NCBI RefSeq assembly: GCF_001042905.1 | Contig: NZ_JYLB01000002.1 | Span: 434,001-498,000, forward strand | From: Pseudomonas lini | GTDB lineage: Bacteria > Pseudomonadota > Gammaproteobacteria > Pseudomonadales > Pseudomonadaceae | Length of the DNA stretch: 64,000 nucleotides | Reading direction: 5' to 3' | Shown here: positions 36,601 through 52,046 of the stretch, piece by piece | Layout: each line of letters begins with the position of its first letter | Numbering within the stretch: the first letter of the stretch is position 1 | Made by a program: the position numbers and the translations under genes | Notes under the pieces: model-generated | The model's input: the letters and a program-made list of their open reading frames with translations, nothing else | What the model was told of the DNA's origin: nothing | The model's database searches: none

Positions 36601-38711
36601 CCGATCAGTTCGATGAAGGTCTGGATGTCCTGATCGATCTTGAAGCGCTTCAGTGTGTCGGCGAGCAGCGCAGGCATCTGGCTGGTATTCACATGCATCT
36701 TGCGCAAGGCATTCTCGTGGCAGCCGCTGATCTGCAGCATTCGTTCACGCACCGAGGGTGCGAACCGTTCCATGTCAGGGCCGAGGCGGCGCAGCACGGT
36801 GGCTTGATCCCAGCTCAACGGCTGGTCGAGTGCGGTCTGCCAGGCTCCGGCGCCATTGTGTTTGAGTGCGGGTTTATAGGCTTCAGGACGGCTCGGGTGA
36901 TCGATGCGGTGCTCACCGGTCACGGGATCCTGGCTGACGGCGTAGGGTTTATTGTCCAGTGACAACAGGGTTTTGCCGTCGTGGCGGTACAGTCCGAGTT
37001 CATCGGGTCTGGCAGCCTGAGGAAGTGTGCCGGGCTGTTCATAGGTGCTCAGATCTGGCTTCCAATAGCGACTTTCACCCTGGGGTGTTTTGACCGAATG
37101 GAACCGGTCGATGAACTGAACAATTTCCCGGGGCAGGACCGCACGAAACTCTCCCGCCGCGATCACGCCACCCACCGCAAAAGTGCCCAGTTGCACGGCG
37201 GATTCAATGACCCCCATGAAATGCTCGAAGGCCTCGGTCGTCAGGCCTTCTGCCCAGTCGACGATGCTTTCGAAGGTTTCGTCGAGTAGCTGGTACGCCA
37301 TGTAAGCCAGCATCAATTCGCCGAGAAAAGGCACGAACGGCAGGACGACAAAGGCTGCGATGCTTAGCAGTGTCGAGGCGATTTGCGTGAAGGAGTCCCA
37401 TAATGCCCAGCGGGCTTTCTGATCGACCGTCGCCGTGGATACCGCAATGACTCGGGCATCGTTGAGGATCTTGTCGAGTTTGCGCTGATAGAGATGAGCC
37501 CACAGATCGCCTCTGATCGGCGTCGTCGTCATTTGCAGGTTGGCGCGCTGGTCTGGTTTTTCTCTCCAGGTGGGGCGTGGGTCGCCAGGTTGAACCGGTT
37601 GCCAGGTGATGGGAACAAGTCGGTCGTTTAACTGAGCGAAGAAATGCCCACGAGCCTCATGATCGATAAAGCGGCTGAAGAACTGTTGATAGTCATGACT
37701 GCGCAAACGCTGGGTCAGCTCCTGGGCGAATGCGCCTGTGGAGGCATATTCCTTGATCGGGTGTTCGGGGTCGTCGGGGATATAGGCCACTACCCGGACC
37801 ACTTCTCGCGCGCGTTCCAGATCCGGGGCAAACAGCACGATGCCAGTCAGCCGTACATTCATGATCGTCAGTTCATGACAATCCCATGCCTGTCCGCGTA
37901 GACGTAGATGTTGCTGGCCATCGAGTAAGCCAAGGATCAGGCGATGGACATCGCCGCCAAGCTTGTTTTGCATGTAGGCCATTTGCAGGGCGGCGCTGAG
38001 GGCCGCTTTCTGGCTGTCGCGGACTCTGGGTTGCAGGGTCGCCGCGACCACCGGGTTGCTGATGCCGAGGTTTTCTTCGAGGTACGTTTTGTAGTGCTCG
38101 CCAATGTCCAGTTCCCGGCACAGTTGGGTGAATGCCGTGATGGGAATTTTTAGCAGGACGTGCGGCAGTTCATCGAAATGCCCCGCAGAAGAAGGTGCAC
38201 TGATGTAGGTCGAGGCGGGCTCAAAGGCGTCGTCTCTGGTCTCGCTGCTTTCGAAGTTGTGCAGCGCGGCGTCCAACAGCGACACCGTCCAGATGCGTGC
38301 CGCGCCCGACTTCAGCCCCAGCCATGGGATATGGGCGGGAATATAAAGACGCAAAAAGGTTTGGTGGACGTCCAGTTCCAGGCCGAAGCGCTGCTTCAGC
38401 GCTGCAACCAGCAACGGTTCGGCAAAATCCTTGGCATTTTTCACCTTGGCCAGCGACTGATCGACGCGGTTCTGCGCTTGCCAGTGCAAGGCATTGAGTG
38501 TGCGTAACTCGGCGTGTTGGCTGCGGGGCGCGTTGTTGAGGCCGGCCGGTAGGCGAGGTTTGGCCTTGCTCATGGCTTCGCGCTTTTGCGGGGTGGCCTG
38601 CGTAAGCCAGCGGGGGATGACGCTTATCAGATGCTGGTAATGGGTGTCCCTGTTGAAGGGTGGCATCGGATCGAGATGGATAGCGTCCGGATTTTCGTTA
38701 GTAAGGCTCAT
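33672..38711 (-). CDS. Very large DUF6543/LRR toxin-like protein
   Basis: About 1679 residues from the ATG at 38711 (the frame reaches 38897; the start is uncertain because no good ribosome site is seen). The N-terminal ~1100 residues are the DUF6543 dermonecrotic-toxin-like region, with hydrophobic helices at about 440-520 (FVVLPFVPFLGELMLAYMAY). Two leucine-rich repeat arrays follow, at about 1165-1335 and 1470-1650 (LRRLALRGFRLNRLPQAIV; LTTLLLNDTGIAELPPGLL). Each is preceded by the same helical segment, so the C-terminal half is an internal duplication. No NEL ubiquitin-ligase domain or signal peptide is seen. The C-terminus is acidic and serine-rich. The role in interaction with eukaryotes or competitors is unproven. 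It interrupts the usual argR-aruC neighbourhood. Confidence 0.85.
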   Translation of the reverse strand: MSLTNENPDAIHLDPMPPFNRDTHYQHLISVIPRWLTQATPQKREAMSKAKPRLPAGLNNAPRSQHAELRTLNALHWQAQNRVDQSLAKVKNAKDFAEPLLVAALKQRFGLELDVHQTFLRLYIPAHIPWLGLKSGAARIWTVSLLDAALHNFESSETRDDAFEPASTYISAPSSAGHFDELPHVLLKIPITAFTQLCRELDIGEHYKTYLEENLGISNPVVAATLQPRVRDSQKAALSAALQMAYMQNKLGGDVHRLILGLLDGQQHLRLRGQAWDCHELTIMNVRLTGIVLFAPDLERAREVVRVVAYIPDDPEHPIKEYASTGAFAQELTQRLRSHDYQQFFSRFIDHEARGHFFAQLNDRLVPITWQPVQPGDPRPTWREKPDQRANLQMTTTPIRGDLWAHLYQRKLDKILNDARVIAVSTATVDQKARWALWDSFTQIASTLLSIAAFVVLPFVPFLGELMLAYMAYQLLDETFESIVDWAEGLTTEAFEHFMGVIESAVQLGTFAVGGVIAAGEFRAVLPREIVQFIDRFHSVKTPQGESRYWKPDLSTYEQPGTLPQAARPDELGLYRHDGKTLLSLDNKPYAVSQDPVTGEHRIDHPSRPEAYKPALKHNGAGAWQTALDQPLSWDQATVLRRLGPDMERFAPSVRERMLQISGCHENALRKMHVNTSQMPALLADTLKRFKIDQDIQTFIELIGSEQPTDYLKADLVTQLELLRDNNYWPAEKGLRLVDSKAQTLWERGAVGQPMVQINQAHFNGDLIKTLLLSLGETETRTLMGEHFGTPSPSLATRARTLRRTLATLAESKRETLFDNRYRRLDRATSGLAQKLIDAEHGLPSSVADALLQTASDQELQQLERGTLSKRLAQLTREAREHVRITRAYEGLEISSSANNPDTDRLALHTLKRLPGWSGQLRLEIREYAHGGRLLDSIGNADAPIRKVLVLNADGSYQAFDDAGLELSGASTFYLDLLQALPDSERSALGIHIGEGEKLKRMIRTHALNRNELHSVLAQHPILKPTYDPTVMRLLGGTDGYHRAPFGTPTLQARAHRLFPHLSAEELQAFVERLQRHPTGPRAELTRLMAEHARLSNDLHLWRNEIPLFMPDTQARVTPEQFSIQQRNRRHLVNELLDCWHQQASPHLGEDHVVEFRFSQPIVGELPMLGEGFSHVTSLSLDGHIATRGMTDFLRGFSDLRRLALRGFRLNRLPQAIVQSPNLTELILSDCAITLTPQSYTTLSALNKLVILDLYKNPLELIPNVEHMPQLRYIDVSETGISNFPPSVLTRPHLRTVLLNDNRIQELPTALFDLPNTVRDGFDLGGNPLSAATRERIKSHFGRTRQDFGVFAEQADVNRVQALYPSMDQEEASEFIYLQPGTLADGRVEITRLETELSTLSNDLSAWTADVPAIHPVSDAPFTAQELLEEHSIRDEFKRIVERCWRRQTGLDHFNQQLRPTYELTLPTIITGNLPTMQADFSHVSLLYLHSDEGLTGVGRFLESFPRLKGLTIRNYRQQTLPEPIFRMGDLTALSMTDCQLTLTAQSALELAQMERLDYLDLSDNPLGATPDVSQMPRLTTLLLNDTGIAELPPGLLQLKFLDTVDLSANAITHIPADILELSVDVGESINLRGNPLSEESVQTLISYFRQTGVDFGVDAVMDQAEMEVSSSEGSDVDE

Positions 38712-40236
<1,525 letters not shown>

Positions 40237-40243
40237 TAGTCCC

Positions 40244-40271
40244 TTCGACGCCTGGCTATCCGGGCGTCGAA
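40244..40271 (+). terminator. Hairpin between aruC and aruF
   Basis: TTCGACGCC (40244-40252) and GGCGTCGAA (40263-40271) form a perfect 9-bp stem shortly after the aruC stop, followed by AATTTTT. It may reduce transcription of the downstream aru genes. Confidence 0.6.
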
Positions 40272-40299
40272 CCCAATTTTTGTGCCGGACCGGATCAAA

Positions 40300-40390
40300 T
40301 GTGGGAGCGGGCTTGCTCGCGAAAGCGGTGGGTCAGACAGCAATGATGTCGACTGATACACCGCTTTCGCGAGCAAGCCCGCTCCCACAT
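40300..40390. repeat. REP pair inside the aru operon
   Basis: Facing copies of the GTGGGAGCGGGCTTGCTCGC core lie between aruC and aruF. Confidence 0.9.
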
Positions 40391-40460
40391 TAGTCCGAGT
40401 GTCTTCAATGACAGCCCGGTTATTTTTCCTAAAAGTGTTAAATGAGAAAGGAGTGACACC

Positions 40461-41480
40461 ATGCTGGTGATGCGCCCCGCGCAAATGGCTGATCTGGGCG
40501 AGGTACAGCGTCTGGCTGCGGACAGCCCGATTGGTGTCACTTCCTTGCCGGATGACGTTGAACGCCTGAGCGACAAGATCGCCGCGAGCGAAGCCTCGTT
40601 CGCCGCCGAAGTCAGCTTCAACGGTGAAGAGAGCTATTTCTTCGTCCTTGAAGACACGGCCACCGGCAAACTGGTCGGCTGTTCGGCCATCGTTGCCTCG
40701 GCCGGTTATTCCGAGCCGTTCTACAGCTTTCGTAACGAAACTTTCGTGCACGCCTCCCGCGAGCTGAAGATTCACAACAAGATCCACGTGCTATCCCAGT
40801 GTCACGACCTGACCGGCAACAGCTTGCTGACCAGTTTCTACGTGAAGCCGGAGTTGGTGGGTTCGCCTTGGGCGGAGCTCAATTCCCGTGGTCGCCTGTT
40901 GTTCGTGGCCAGCCACCCGGAACGCTTTGCCGATTCGGTGGTGACCGAGATCGTTGGTTACAGCGACGAAAATGGCGACTCGCCGTTCTGGGATGCCATC
41001 GGTCGCAACTTCTTCGACCTCAACTACGCCGCTGCCGAGCGTCTGTGTGGCCTGAAAAGCCGCACGTTCCTGGCCGAGCTGATGCCGCATTACCCGATCT
41101 ACGTGCCATTGCTGCCGGACTCCGCTCAAGAGGCGATGGGCCAGGTGCACCCACGAGCGCAGATCACTTTCGACATCCTGATGCGCGAAGGCTTCGAGAC
41201 CGATCACTACATCGACATTTTCGACGGTGGCCCGACCCTGCATGCCCGCGTCTCGGGGATCCGTTCGATCGCCCAGAGCCGTGTAGTCCCGGTGAAAATC
41301 GGTGAGCCGGTCAAAGGTGCCGGTCGTCAATATCTGGTGGCCAACGCCCAGTTGCAGGATTACCGCGCCGTTTTGCTTGAGCTCGATTACGCGCCGGGCA
41401 AACCCGTGACCCTGGATCTTGAAGCGGCCGAAGCCTTGGGCGTCGGTGAAGGTGCCAGCGTGCGCCTGGTGGCGGTTTAA
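40461..41480 (+). CDS. aruF: Arginine/ornithine N2-succinyltransferase, alpha subunit
   Basis: 339 residues, AstA family: MLVMRPAQMADLGEVQRLAA, LHPELVG-like FYVKPELVGSPWAELNSRGR, NFFDLNYAAAERLCGLKSRT, and HPRAQITFDILMREGFETD. It transfers succinyl from succinyl-CoA to arginine, the first step of the AST pathway. AGGAG precedes the ATG at 40461. The next gene encodes the homologous beta subunit; the two form a heteromer in pseudomonads. Confidence 0.95.
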   Translation: MLVMRPAQMADLGEVQRLAADSPIGVTSLPDDVERLSDKIAASEASFAAEVSFNGEESYFFVLEDTATGKLVGCSAIVASAGYSEPFYSFRNETFVHASRELKIHNKIHVLSQCHDLTGNSLLTSFYVKPELVGSPWAELNSRGRLLFVASHPERFADSVVTEIVGYSDENGDSPFWDAIGRNFFDLNYAAAERLCGLKSRTFLAELMPHYPIYVPLLPDSAQEAMGQVHPRAQITFDILMREGFETDHYIDIFDGGPTLHARVSGIRSIAQSRVVPVKIGEPVKGAGRQYLVANAQLQDYRAVLLELDYAPGKPVTLDLEAAEALGVGEGASVRLVAV

Positions 41481-41567
41481 CGCCTGCTGCTATGCCTATA
41501 AAGAGTGAATGCTTAGTAAAGCAGCGAGTTTCACGGGTGGCTCAAGCGGCCCGTTTGAGGAGATAGC

Positions 41568-44059
<2,492 letters not shown>

Positions 44060-44064
44060 CGCCC

Positions 44065-44154
44065 ATTCGCGAGCAAGCCCGCTCCCACAGAGTCTGCGTC
44101 GAACACAAAATCTGTGTACACCGCTAATCCTGTGGGAGCGGGCTTGCCCGCGAT
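44065..44154. repeat. REP pair between aruD and aruB
   Basis: Facing copies with the cores in the outward orientation (GCGAGCAAGCCCGCTCCCAC then TGTGGGAGCGGGCTTGCCCG). Confidence 0.9.
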
Positions 44155-44226
44155 GGCCGCGACTCGGTCGCACTGAACAGTTAGTTACTGATGCCTATAA
44201 CAACAGATTCTCGTGGAGCCTCGCTG

Positions 44227-45573
44227 ATGAAATCCTATGAAGTCAATTTTGACGGTCTAGTGGGGCCGACCCATAACTACGGCGGCCTGTCCTACGGCAA
44301 CGTCGCGTCCCAGAGCAATAGCCAGCAGTCTTCGAACCCGAAGGAAGCCGCGCTGCAAGGCCTGGCGAAGATGAAAGCGCTGATGGAAATGGGCTTTCAG
44401 CAAGGCGTTTTGGCGCCACAAGAGCGTCCGGACGTAGCCGCATTGCGCCGCCTGGGTTTCAGCGGTACCGATGCTCAGGTGATCGAGCGCGCCGCCAAAG
44501 AGGCCATGCCGCTGCTGGTTGCCAATTGCTCGGCGTCGAGCATGTGGGTGGCCAACGCCGCCACAGTCAGCCCGAGCGCCGACACCGCGGATGGCCGCGT
44601 GCATTTCACCGCCGCCAACCTGAACTGCAAATACCACCGCAGCATCGAACACCCGACCACCAGCCGCGTACTGGGGGCGATGTTCGCCGATCAGAAGCAC
44701 TTTGCTCACCACGCCGCTTTGCCGGCCGTGGCGCAGTTCGGTGACGAAGGCGCGGCCAACCACACCCGTTTCTGCCGTGACTACGGTGAAGCCGGCGTCG
44801 AGTTTTTCGTGTTCGGTCGCAGTGCGTTCGACACCCGTTACCCGAATCCGCAGAAGTACCCGGCACGCCAGACGCTCGAAGCGTCCCAGGCCGTTGTGCG
44901 TCTGCACGGTTTGAGCGATGACGGCGTGGTCTATGCCCAGCAGAACCCTTCGGTGATCGATCAGGGCGTGTTCCACAACGACGTAATCGCGGTGGGTAAC
45001 GGCGAAGTGCTGTTCTATCACGAGGATGCCTTCCTCGACACCGAGCAGATGCTCGCTGAACTGCACGGCAAACTCGCAAAAGTCGGTGGGAAATTTCAGT
45101 CGATCTGCGTACCACGTTCCGCGGTCACCGTAGAAGACGCTGTTCGTTCCTACCTGTTCAATAGCCAGCTGCTGTCGCGTCCTGACGGCTCCATGCTATT
45201 GATCGTGCCGGAAGAATGCCGTGGCAACGAGCGTGTCTGGCAATACCTGCAAGGCCTGACCAGCTCTGGCGGCCTGATCCGCGAAGTGAAAGTTTTCGAT
45301 CTCAAGCAGAGCATGCAGAACGGCGGTGGCCCGGCTTGCCTGCGGTTACGCGTCGCGCTTAACGAAACCGAACTGGCGGCCGTCAACCAAGGGGTTATCA
45401 TGACGGCACCGTTGTACGGCACATTGACCGAATGGGTCGACAAGCACTACCGCGACCGCATGACCGAAAACGATCTCGCGGACCCGCAATTGCTGCTTGA
45501 GTGCCGGACGGCACTGGATGAACTGACGCAAATCCTTAAACTGGGCGCGGTTTATCCATTCCAGATCAATTGA
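44227..45573 (+). CDS. aruB: N2-succinylarginine dihydrolase
   Basis: 448 residues from the ATG at 44227 (GGAGCC upstream; an in-frame ATG at 44191 lacks a site). AstB signature: [20 protein letters not shown] at the start, [18 protein letters not shown], and the catalytic Cys in [11 protein letters not shown]. It converts succinylarginine to succinylornithine, CO2 and two ammonia. Confidence 0.96.
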   Translation: MKSYEVNFDGLVGPTHNYGGLSYGNVASQSNSQQSSNPKEAALQGLAKMKALMEMGFQQGVLAPQERPDVAALRRLGFSGTDAQVIERAAKEAMPLLVANCSASSMWVANAATVSPSADTADGRVHFTAANLNCKYHRSIEHPTTSRVLGAMFADQKHFAHHAALPAVAQFGDEGAANHTRFCRDYGEAGVEFFVFGRSAFDTRYPNPQKYPARQTLEASQAVVRLHGLSDDGVVYAQQNPSVIDQGVFHNDVIAVGNGEVLFYHEDAFLDTEQMLAELHGKLAKVGGKFQSICVPRSAVTVEDAVRSYLFNSQLLSRPDGSMLLIVPEECRGNERVWQYLQGLTSSGGLIREVKVFDLKQSMQNGGGPACLRLRVALNETELAAVNQGVIMTAPLYGTLTEWVDKHYRDRMTENDLADPQLLLECRTALDELTQILKLGAVYPFQIN

Positions 45574-45627
45574 AAGTCGGCGCATGAATTGAATGCGCCG
45601 CGCTATCTCCAGACGAGAGCGTAAAAC

Positions 45628-45918
45628 ATGAGCGATACCCTGCAGCTGATCCTTGAAGACACCGACGGCACGCAACTGGAAACTTCCTGCACCCGCGTCG
45701 CGGTCATGTGGCAAGGCAAAGAGCTGTGGATCCAGCAGGACGGCCGCGGCCAGTTGCTGATCGGCGTGGACGTCGAAGAAGGTGATGCTGAATACGCAAA
45801 CCTGCTGCTGCGCCCATTGGCGACTAATCTGGTAAGTCTGCAACTGGAGATGGAGCCGGCTGACGTCGGTGATGATGAGGACCACGTGCACGGCCCGGAT
45901 TGCAATCACGACCACTAA
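45628..45918 (+). CDS. Small acidic protein with His/Cys-rich C-terminus, aru operon
   Basis: 96 residues. The body is predicted beta-rich (LQLILEDTDGTQLETS, LLIGVDVEEGDAEYA) and the tail is acidic, ending DHVHGPDCNHDH, a probable metal-binding tail. It sits between aruB and aruE with short spacers on both sides; the same position in P. aeruginosa carries a hypothetical gene, so it is a conserved operon member. A role in supplying or buffering zinc for AruE, a zinc enzyme, is an attractive but untested idea. Confidence 0.8.
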   Translation: MSDTLQLILEDTDGTQLETSCTRVAVMWQGKELWIQQDGRGQLLIGVDVEEGDAEYANLLLRPLATNLVSLQLEMEPADVGDDEDHVHGPDCNHDH

Positions 45919-45930
45919 GGAAACCGCTCT

Positions 45931-46941
45931 ATGCTCGCCCTCGGCAAACTGCTTGAACTGACCCTCGCCGGCCGCGAACCGGCGGAGAAGACTCAACTGA
46001 CTGTCGAAGGCGTGCGGATGCGCTGGTTGAGCGAAGGTGCGCTGGAAGTCCGGCCACCTGAAGCTCGCGACAACGGCCTGGACCTGCTGCTCTCGGCCGG
46101 CATCCATGGTAACGAAACAGCGCCGATCGAGCTGCTCGATCGCCTGTTGCATGACATCGCCCGCGGTGACTTGAAGCCGCGCGCACGTATTCTGTTTCTG
46201 TTCGGCAATCCCGAGGCTATCCGTCGCGGCGAGCGTTTCATCGAGCAGGACGTCAATCGGCTGTTCAACGGTCGTCACGAACAAACCAGCGGTTCCGAGG
46301 CCTTGCGCGCTTGTGAGCTGGAGCGGCTGGCGGCGACTTTCTTCAGCCTGCCGGACCGCAATCGCCTGCACTACGACCTGCACACGGCAATCCGTGGCTC
46401 GAAAATCGAGCAGTTCGCCTTGTACCCCTGGAAAGAAGGTCGTCAGCATTCACGCCTGGAACTGGCTCGCCTGCGTGCCGCGGGCATGGAAGCGGTGCTG
46501 TTGCAGAACAAGCCTTCAATCGTCTTCAGCTCTTACACCTACGACAAGCTCGATGCCGAGTCCTTCACCCTGGAACTGGGCAAGGCCCGGCCGTTCGGGC
46601 AGAACGATGGGGTCAACGTCGACCTTCTTGAAACCCGCCTGAAGCAAATCATCGAAGGCACCGAGCCGCCAATCACCGACGAAGGGCTGGATGGCTTGCA
46701 GCTGTTCAGCGTCGCGCGGGAAGTCATCAAGCACAGCGATAGCTTCCGCCTGAACCTGCCGGCGGATATCGAAAACTTTTCGGAGTTGAAAGTGGGGTAT
46801 GTGCTGGCCGAGGATATCGCGAATACCCGCTGGATCATCGAAGAGAAGGGCGCCCGTATCATCTTCCCGAACCCCAGGGTCAAGAACGGCCTGCGCGCCG
46901 GCATCCTGATCGTGCCGACCACCGACGAAAACCTCGCTTAA
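45931..46941 (+). CDS. aruE: Succinylglutamate desuccinylase
   Basis: 336 residues, M14-like AstE family. Zinc ligands lie in [15 protein letters not shown] (His and Glu) and [11 protein letters not shown] (His). Arg and Asn of [13 protein letters not shown] are substrate-binding. It hydrolyses succinylglutamate to glutamate and succinate, the last step of the AST pathway. AAGGAAACC lies before the ATG, 12 bases after the preceding stop. Confidence 0.95.
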   Translation: MLALGKLLELTLAGREPAEKTQLTVEGVRMRWLSEGALEVRPPEARDNGLDLLLSAGIHGNETAPIELLDRLLHDIARGDLKPRARILFLFGNPEAIRRGERFIEQDVNRLFNGRHEQTSGSEALRACELERLAATFFSLPDRNRLHYDLHTAIRGSKIEQFALYPWKEGRQHSRLELARLRAAGMEAVLLQNKPSIVFSSYTYDKLDAESFTLELGKARPFGQNDGVNVDLLETRLKQIIEGTEPPITDEGLDGLQLFSVAREVIKHSDSFRLNLPADIENFSELKVGYVLAEDIANTRWIIEEKGARIIFPNPRVKNGLRAGILIVPTTDENLA

Positions 46942-46958
46942 GCACGACACATAACAAA

Positions 46959-47048
46959 TGTGGGAGCGGGCTTGCTCGCGAAATCGGACTGACAGTCAAC
47001 AAATGCGTTGAATGTTAAACCGCTTTCGCGAGCAAGCCCGCTCCCACA
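46959..47048. repeat. REP pair after aruE
   Basis: Facing GTGGGAGCGGGCTTGCTCGC cores between the convergent aruE and ribH genes. Confidence 0.9.
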
Positions 47049-47097
47049 GTTGATTTGGGTGAAGCCAAAGACCTCACCCATGCCACAGGTTTTGTGT

Positions 47098-47607
47098 TTA
47101 GACAGCTACCGCGCGGGGCTCGCTGCGACGCAACGCACGCATTTTGTGCAGCGTATCAGCACAAGTCTTCGCCGCTTCCTGACCTTTATGCACGAAATGC
47201 TCGAAGAAGAACTTCTGATGTTCTTCGCCAGCATGGAAGTGGTGCGGGGTCAAAACCACCGAGAACACCGGCACTTCGGTTTCCAGCTGAACCTGCATCA
47301 GGCCGCTGATCACCGACTGGGCGACGAATTCGTGGCGATAGATGCCGCCGTCGACCACCAGGCCCGCCGCGACAATGCCGGCATAACGGCCGGACTTGGC
47401 CAGCAGTTTGGCGTGCAGCGGAATTTCAAAGGCGCCGCCGACTTCGAAGAAATCGATGTCCGACTCCTGATAACCCTGAGCAATCATTTCGGCGACGAAG
47501 CCTTTACGGCTCTGATCGACGATTTCCTTGTGCCAGCAGGCCTGGATGAACGCGACGCGCTCGCCCTGATGGTTTTTGCTTTTGCTATCGATTGCGGTGG
47601 GTTGCAT
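47098..47607 (-). CDS. ribH: 6,7-dimethyl-8-ribityllumazine synthase (RibH2 type)
   Basis: 169 residues, lumazine synthase family. VAFIQACWHKEIVDQSRKGF is the N-terminal strand/helix, VGGAFEIPLHAKLLAKSGRY the substrate-binding loop, and YRHEFVAQSVISGLM replaces the classic GATxHxxxV, as in RibH2 paralogues. It condenses 5-amino-6-ribitylaminouracil with dihydroxybutanone phosphate in riboflavin synthesis. It is probably the accessory copy, as the main rib operon is not here. An FMN riboswitch and a hairpin covering the AGGAG ribosome site precede it. Confidence 0.92.
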   Translation of the reverse strand: MQPTAIDSKSKNHQGERVAFIQACWHKEIVDQSRKGFVAEMIAQGYQESDIDFFEVGGAFEIPLHAKLLAKSGRYAGIVAAGLVVDGGIYRHEFVAQSVISGLMQVQLETEVPVFSVVLTPHHFHAGEEHQKFFFEHFVHKGQEAAKTCADTLHKMRALRRSEPRAVAV

Positions 47608-47615
47608 GTTCTGAC

Positions 47616-47637
47616 TCCTGTTTGTGTGAAAAACAGG
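47616..47637 (-). promoter_or_regulatory. Hairpin covering the ribH ribosome site
   Basis: CCTGTTT and AAACAGG (47617-47623 with 47631-47637) form a perfect 7-bp stem with a 7-nt loop. On the mRNA the second arm runs into AGGAG, so the Shine-Dalgarno is half buried. It is a candidate expression platform for the riboswitch. Confidence 0.55.
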
Positions 47638-47704
47638 GCGTTATGAATCGAATGGGATTTAAGGGTACACACGCTCGCACGAATGCCTGCGGACGACCCT
47701 TTGG

Positions 47705-47878
47705 TGCCAATCCCGTTCTCTCTTCATCCGGACTATGACCGTCGGCCCCGGGATCACACCGGGTCTGCTGACCTTGCCGCCATCACAGCCATTGCCGTGC
47801 CTGTCGCCAAGCGCTCGCGGGCTATGCGCATTGCGCGCAATTACCGCCGGTGGGGAGTTACACCCCGCCCTGAGAACG
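47705..47878 (-). ncRNA. FMN riboswitch (RFN element)
   Basis: On the minus strand the conserved RFN blocks appear in order: AGGGCGGGGTGTAACTCCCC and ACCGGCGGT near 47875-47842, AGCCCGCGAGCG, a variable arm, then GCAGACCCGGTGTGAT and GACGGTCATAGTCCGGATGA with GAGAACGG near 47740-47708. It binds FMN and represses the downstream ribH. About 95 bases separate it from the ribH start. Confidence 0.95.
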
Positions 47879-47969
47879 TTTTGCCGCCAGATTGTTTGGC
47901 GGCGAAGCGTTTTTAACACATATTTTCGGGGTGTGCATGTCCAATACCGGTCAATCAAAATGCAGAACC

Positions 47970-48060
47970 TGTGGGAGCGGGCTTGCTCGCGAAAGCGGTT
48001 TAACATTCAACGCAAATGTTGACTGTCAGTCCGCCTTCGCGAGCAAGCCCGCTCCCACAT
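47970..48060. repeat. REP pair between ribH leader and ltaE
   Basis: Facing GTGGGAGCGGGCTTGCTCGC cores in the divergent interval between the riboswitch and the threonine aldolase gene. Confidence 0.9.
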
Positions 48061-48180
48061 GGATTGTGCTTTCTCGAGGAGTAACGTGCCTTTTCCTCGT
48101 TCATGGCTTGATTATTCGCCGACATGACCGCAGTAATTCCATCCTGAAAGGGATTTTCCCTGCTTACCGAGGCCAGATTC

Positions 48181-49185
48181 ATGAGCGTTATCGATCTTCG
48201 CAGCGACACCGTCACCCAACCAACCGCAGGGATGCTCGACGCGATGGCGAATGCTGCCACCGGTGACGACGTTTATGGCGAAGATCCGACGGTCAACCGC
48301 CTGGAAGCCGAACTGGCAAAACGACTGGGTTTTACCGAGGCGCTATTTGTCCCGACAGGTACCATGAGCAACTTACTGGGCCTGATGGCCCACTGCGATC
48401 GCGGTGACGAATACATTGTCGGACAACAGGCTCACACCTATAAGTACGAAGGGGGCGGCGCGGCAGTGCTCGGTTCGATCCAGCCGCAGCCGCTGGAAGT
48501 GCAGGCCGATGGTTCGCTGGATCTGGCGCAGGTCGCCGCCGCGATCAAGCCGGATGACTTCCACTTCGCCCGCACCCGTTTGCTGGCGCTGGAAAACACC
48601 ATGCAGGGCAAGGTTCTGCCGCTGGAGTATCTGGCCCGGGCACGCCGTTTCACTTATGAAAACGGCTTGGCGCTGCATCTGGATGGCGCGCGGCTCTACA
48701 ACGCGGCGGTCAAGTTGGGTGTCGATGCCCGGGAGATCACTCAGCATTTCGATTCGGTTTCGGTCTGCCTGTCCAAAGGTCTGGGCGCGCCGATCGGTTC
48801 GGTGTTGTGCGGCTCGGCCGAGTTGATCGCCAAGGCGCGACGTCTGCGCAAGATGGTCGGTGGCGGCATGCGTCAGGCCGGGATTCTCGCCGCGGCAGGG
48901 CTTTATGCGCTGGATAATAATATTCAGCGCTTGGCCGATGACCATGCCAACGCACAAATGCTGGCCGAAGGCCTGCGCGCAGCGGGCTATGAGGTCGAGC
49001 CAGTGCAGACCAACATGGTTTACGTGCAGATGGGCGACAAGGCTGAAGCGATCAAGGCCTTTGCCGCGACACGCGGGATCAAACTCAGCGCTGCCGGTCG
49101 TCTGCGAATGGTCACGCACATGGACGTCAGTCGTGCGCAAATCGAGCAAGTCGTCGCGACATTCGTCGAGTTTTCCCGCATCTGA
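48181..49185 (+). CDS. ltaE: Low-specificity L-threonine aldolase
   Basis: 334 residues, PLP fold type I. The start [19 protein letters not shown] is the family signature, [14 protein letters not shown] follows, [15 protein letters not shown] carries the PLP Asp/Arg, and the Schiff-base Lys is in [14 protein letters not shown]. It cleaves L-threonine and L-allo-threonine to glycine and acetaldehyde. GAGG lies 9 bases before the ATG. It is monocistronic. Confidence 0.95.
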   Translation: MSVIDLRSDTVTQPTAGMLDAMANAATGDDVYGEDPTVNRLEAELAKRLGFTEALFVPTGTMSNLLGLMAHCDRGDEYIVGQQAHTYKYEGGGAAVLGSIQPQPLEVQADGSLDLAQVAAAIKPDDFHFARTRLLALENTMQGKVLPLEYLARARRFTYENGLALHLDGARLYNAAVKLGVDAREITQHFDSVSVCLSKGLGAPIGSVLCGSAELIAKARRLRKMVGGGMRQAGILAAAGLYALDNNIQRLADDHANAQMLAEGLRAAGYEVEPVQTNMVYVQMGDKAEAIKAFAATRGIKLSAAGRLRMVTHMDVSRAQIEQVVATFVEFSRI

Positions 49186-49331
49186 TCGCGTTAGCGGTCC
49201 AATTGACCGTTTCTATCGTATAAACACGCTGTACCCCGCGCGCAGGGCCGATATAATGCGGCCCTTTGCCGTCGCTTCGTCTGTTGACGTTTCGCACAGG
49301 CCTTTGGCCGCAGCCTCCGTGGAAGAACCTA

Positions 49332-51956
<2,625 letters not shown>

Positions 51957-52046
51957 GGCAGTGTGCCTGGCCCGCGGTCTAGTGGCGGGCCAGAACGCTG
52001 TTTGAGTGATTATTGGGCGCCCTTCATGGGCAGAGGCGGCTTTGAA

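Noticed and set aside
33672..38711. NEL-type E3 ubiquitin ligase effector (IpaH/SspH class)
   Set aside because: LRRs are present, but no NEL domain with its catalytic Cys follows them; the C-terminus ends in an acidic tail right after the second LRR array.
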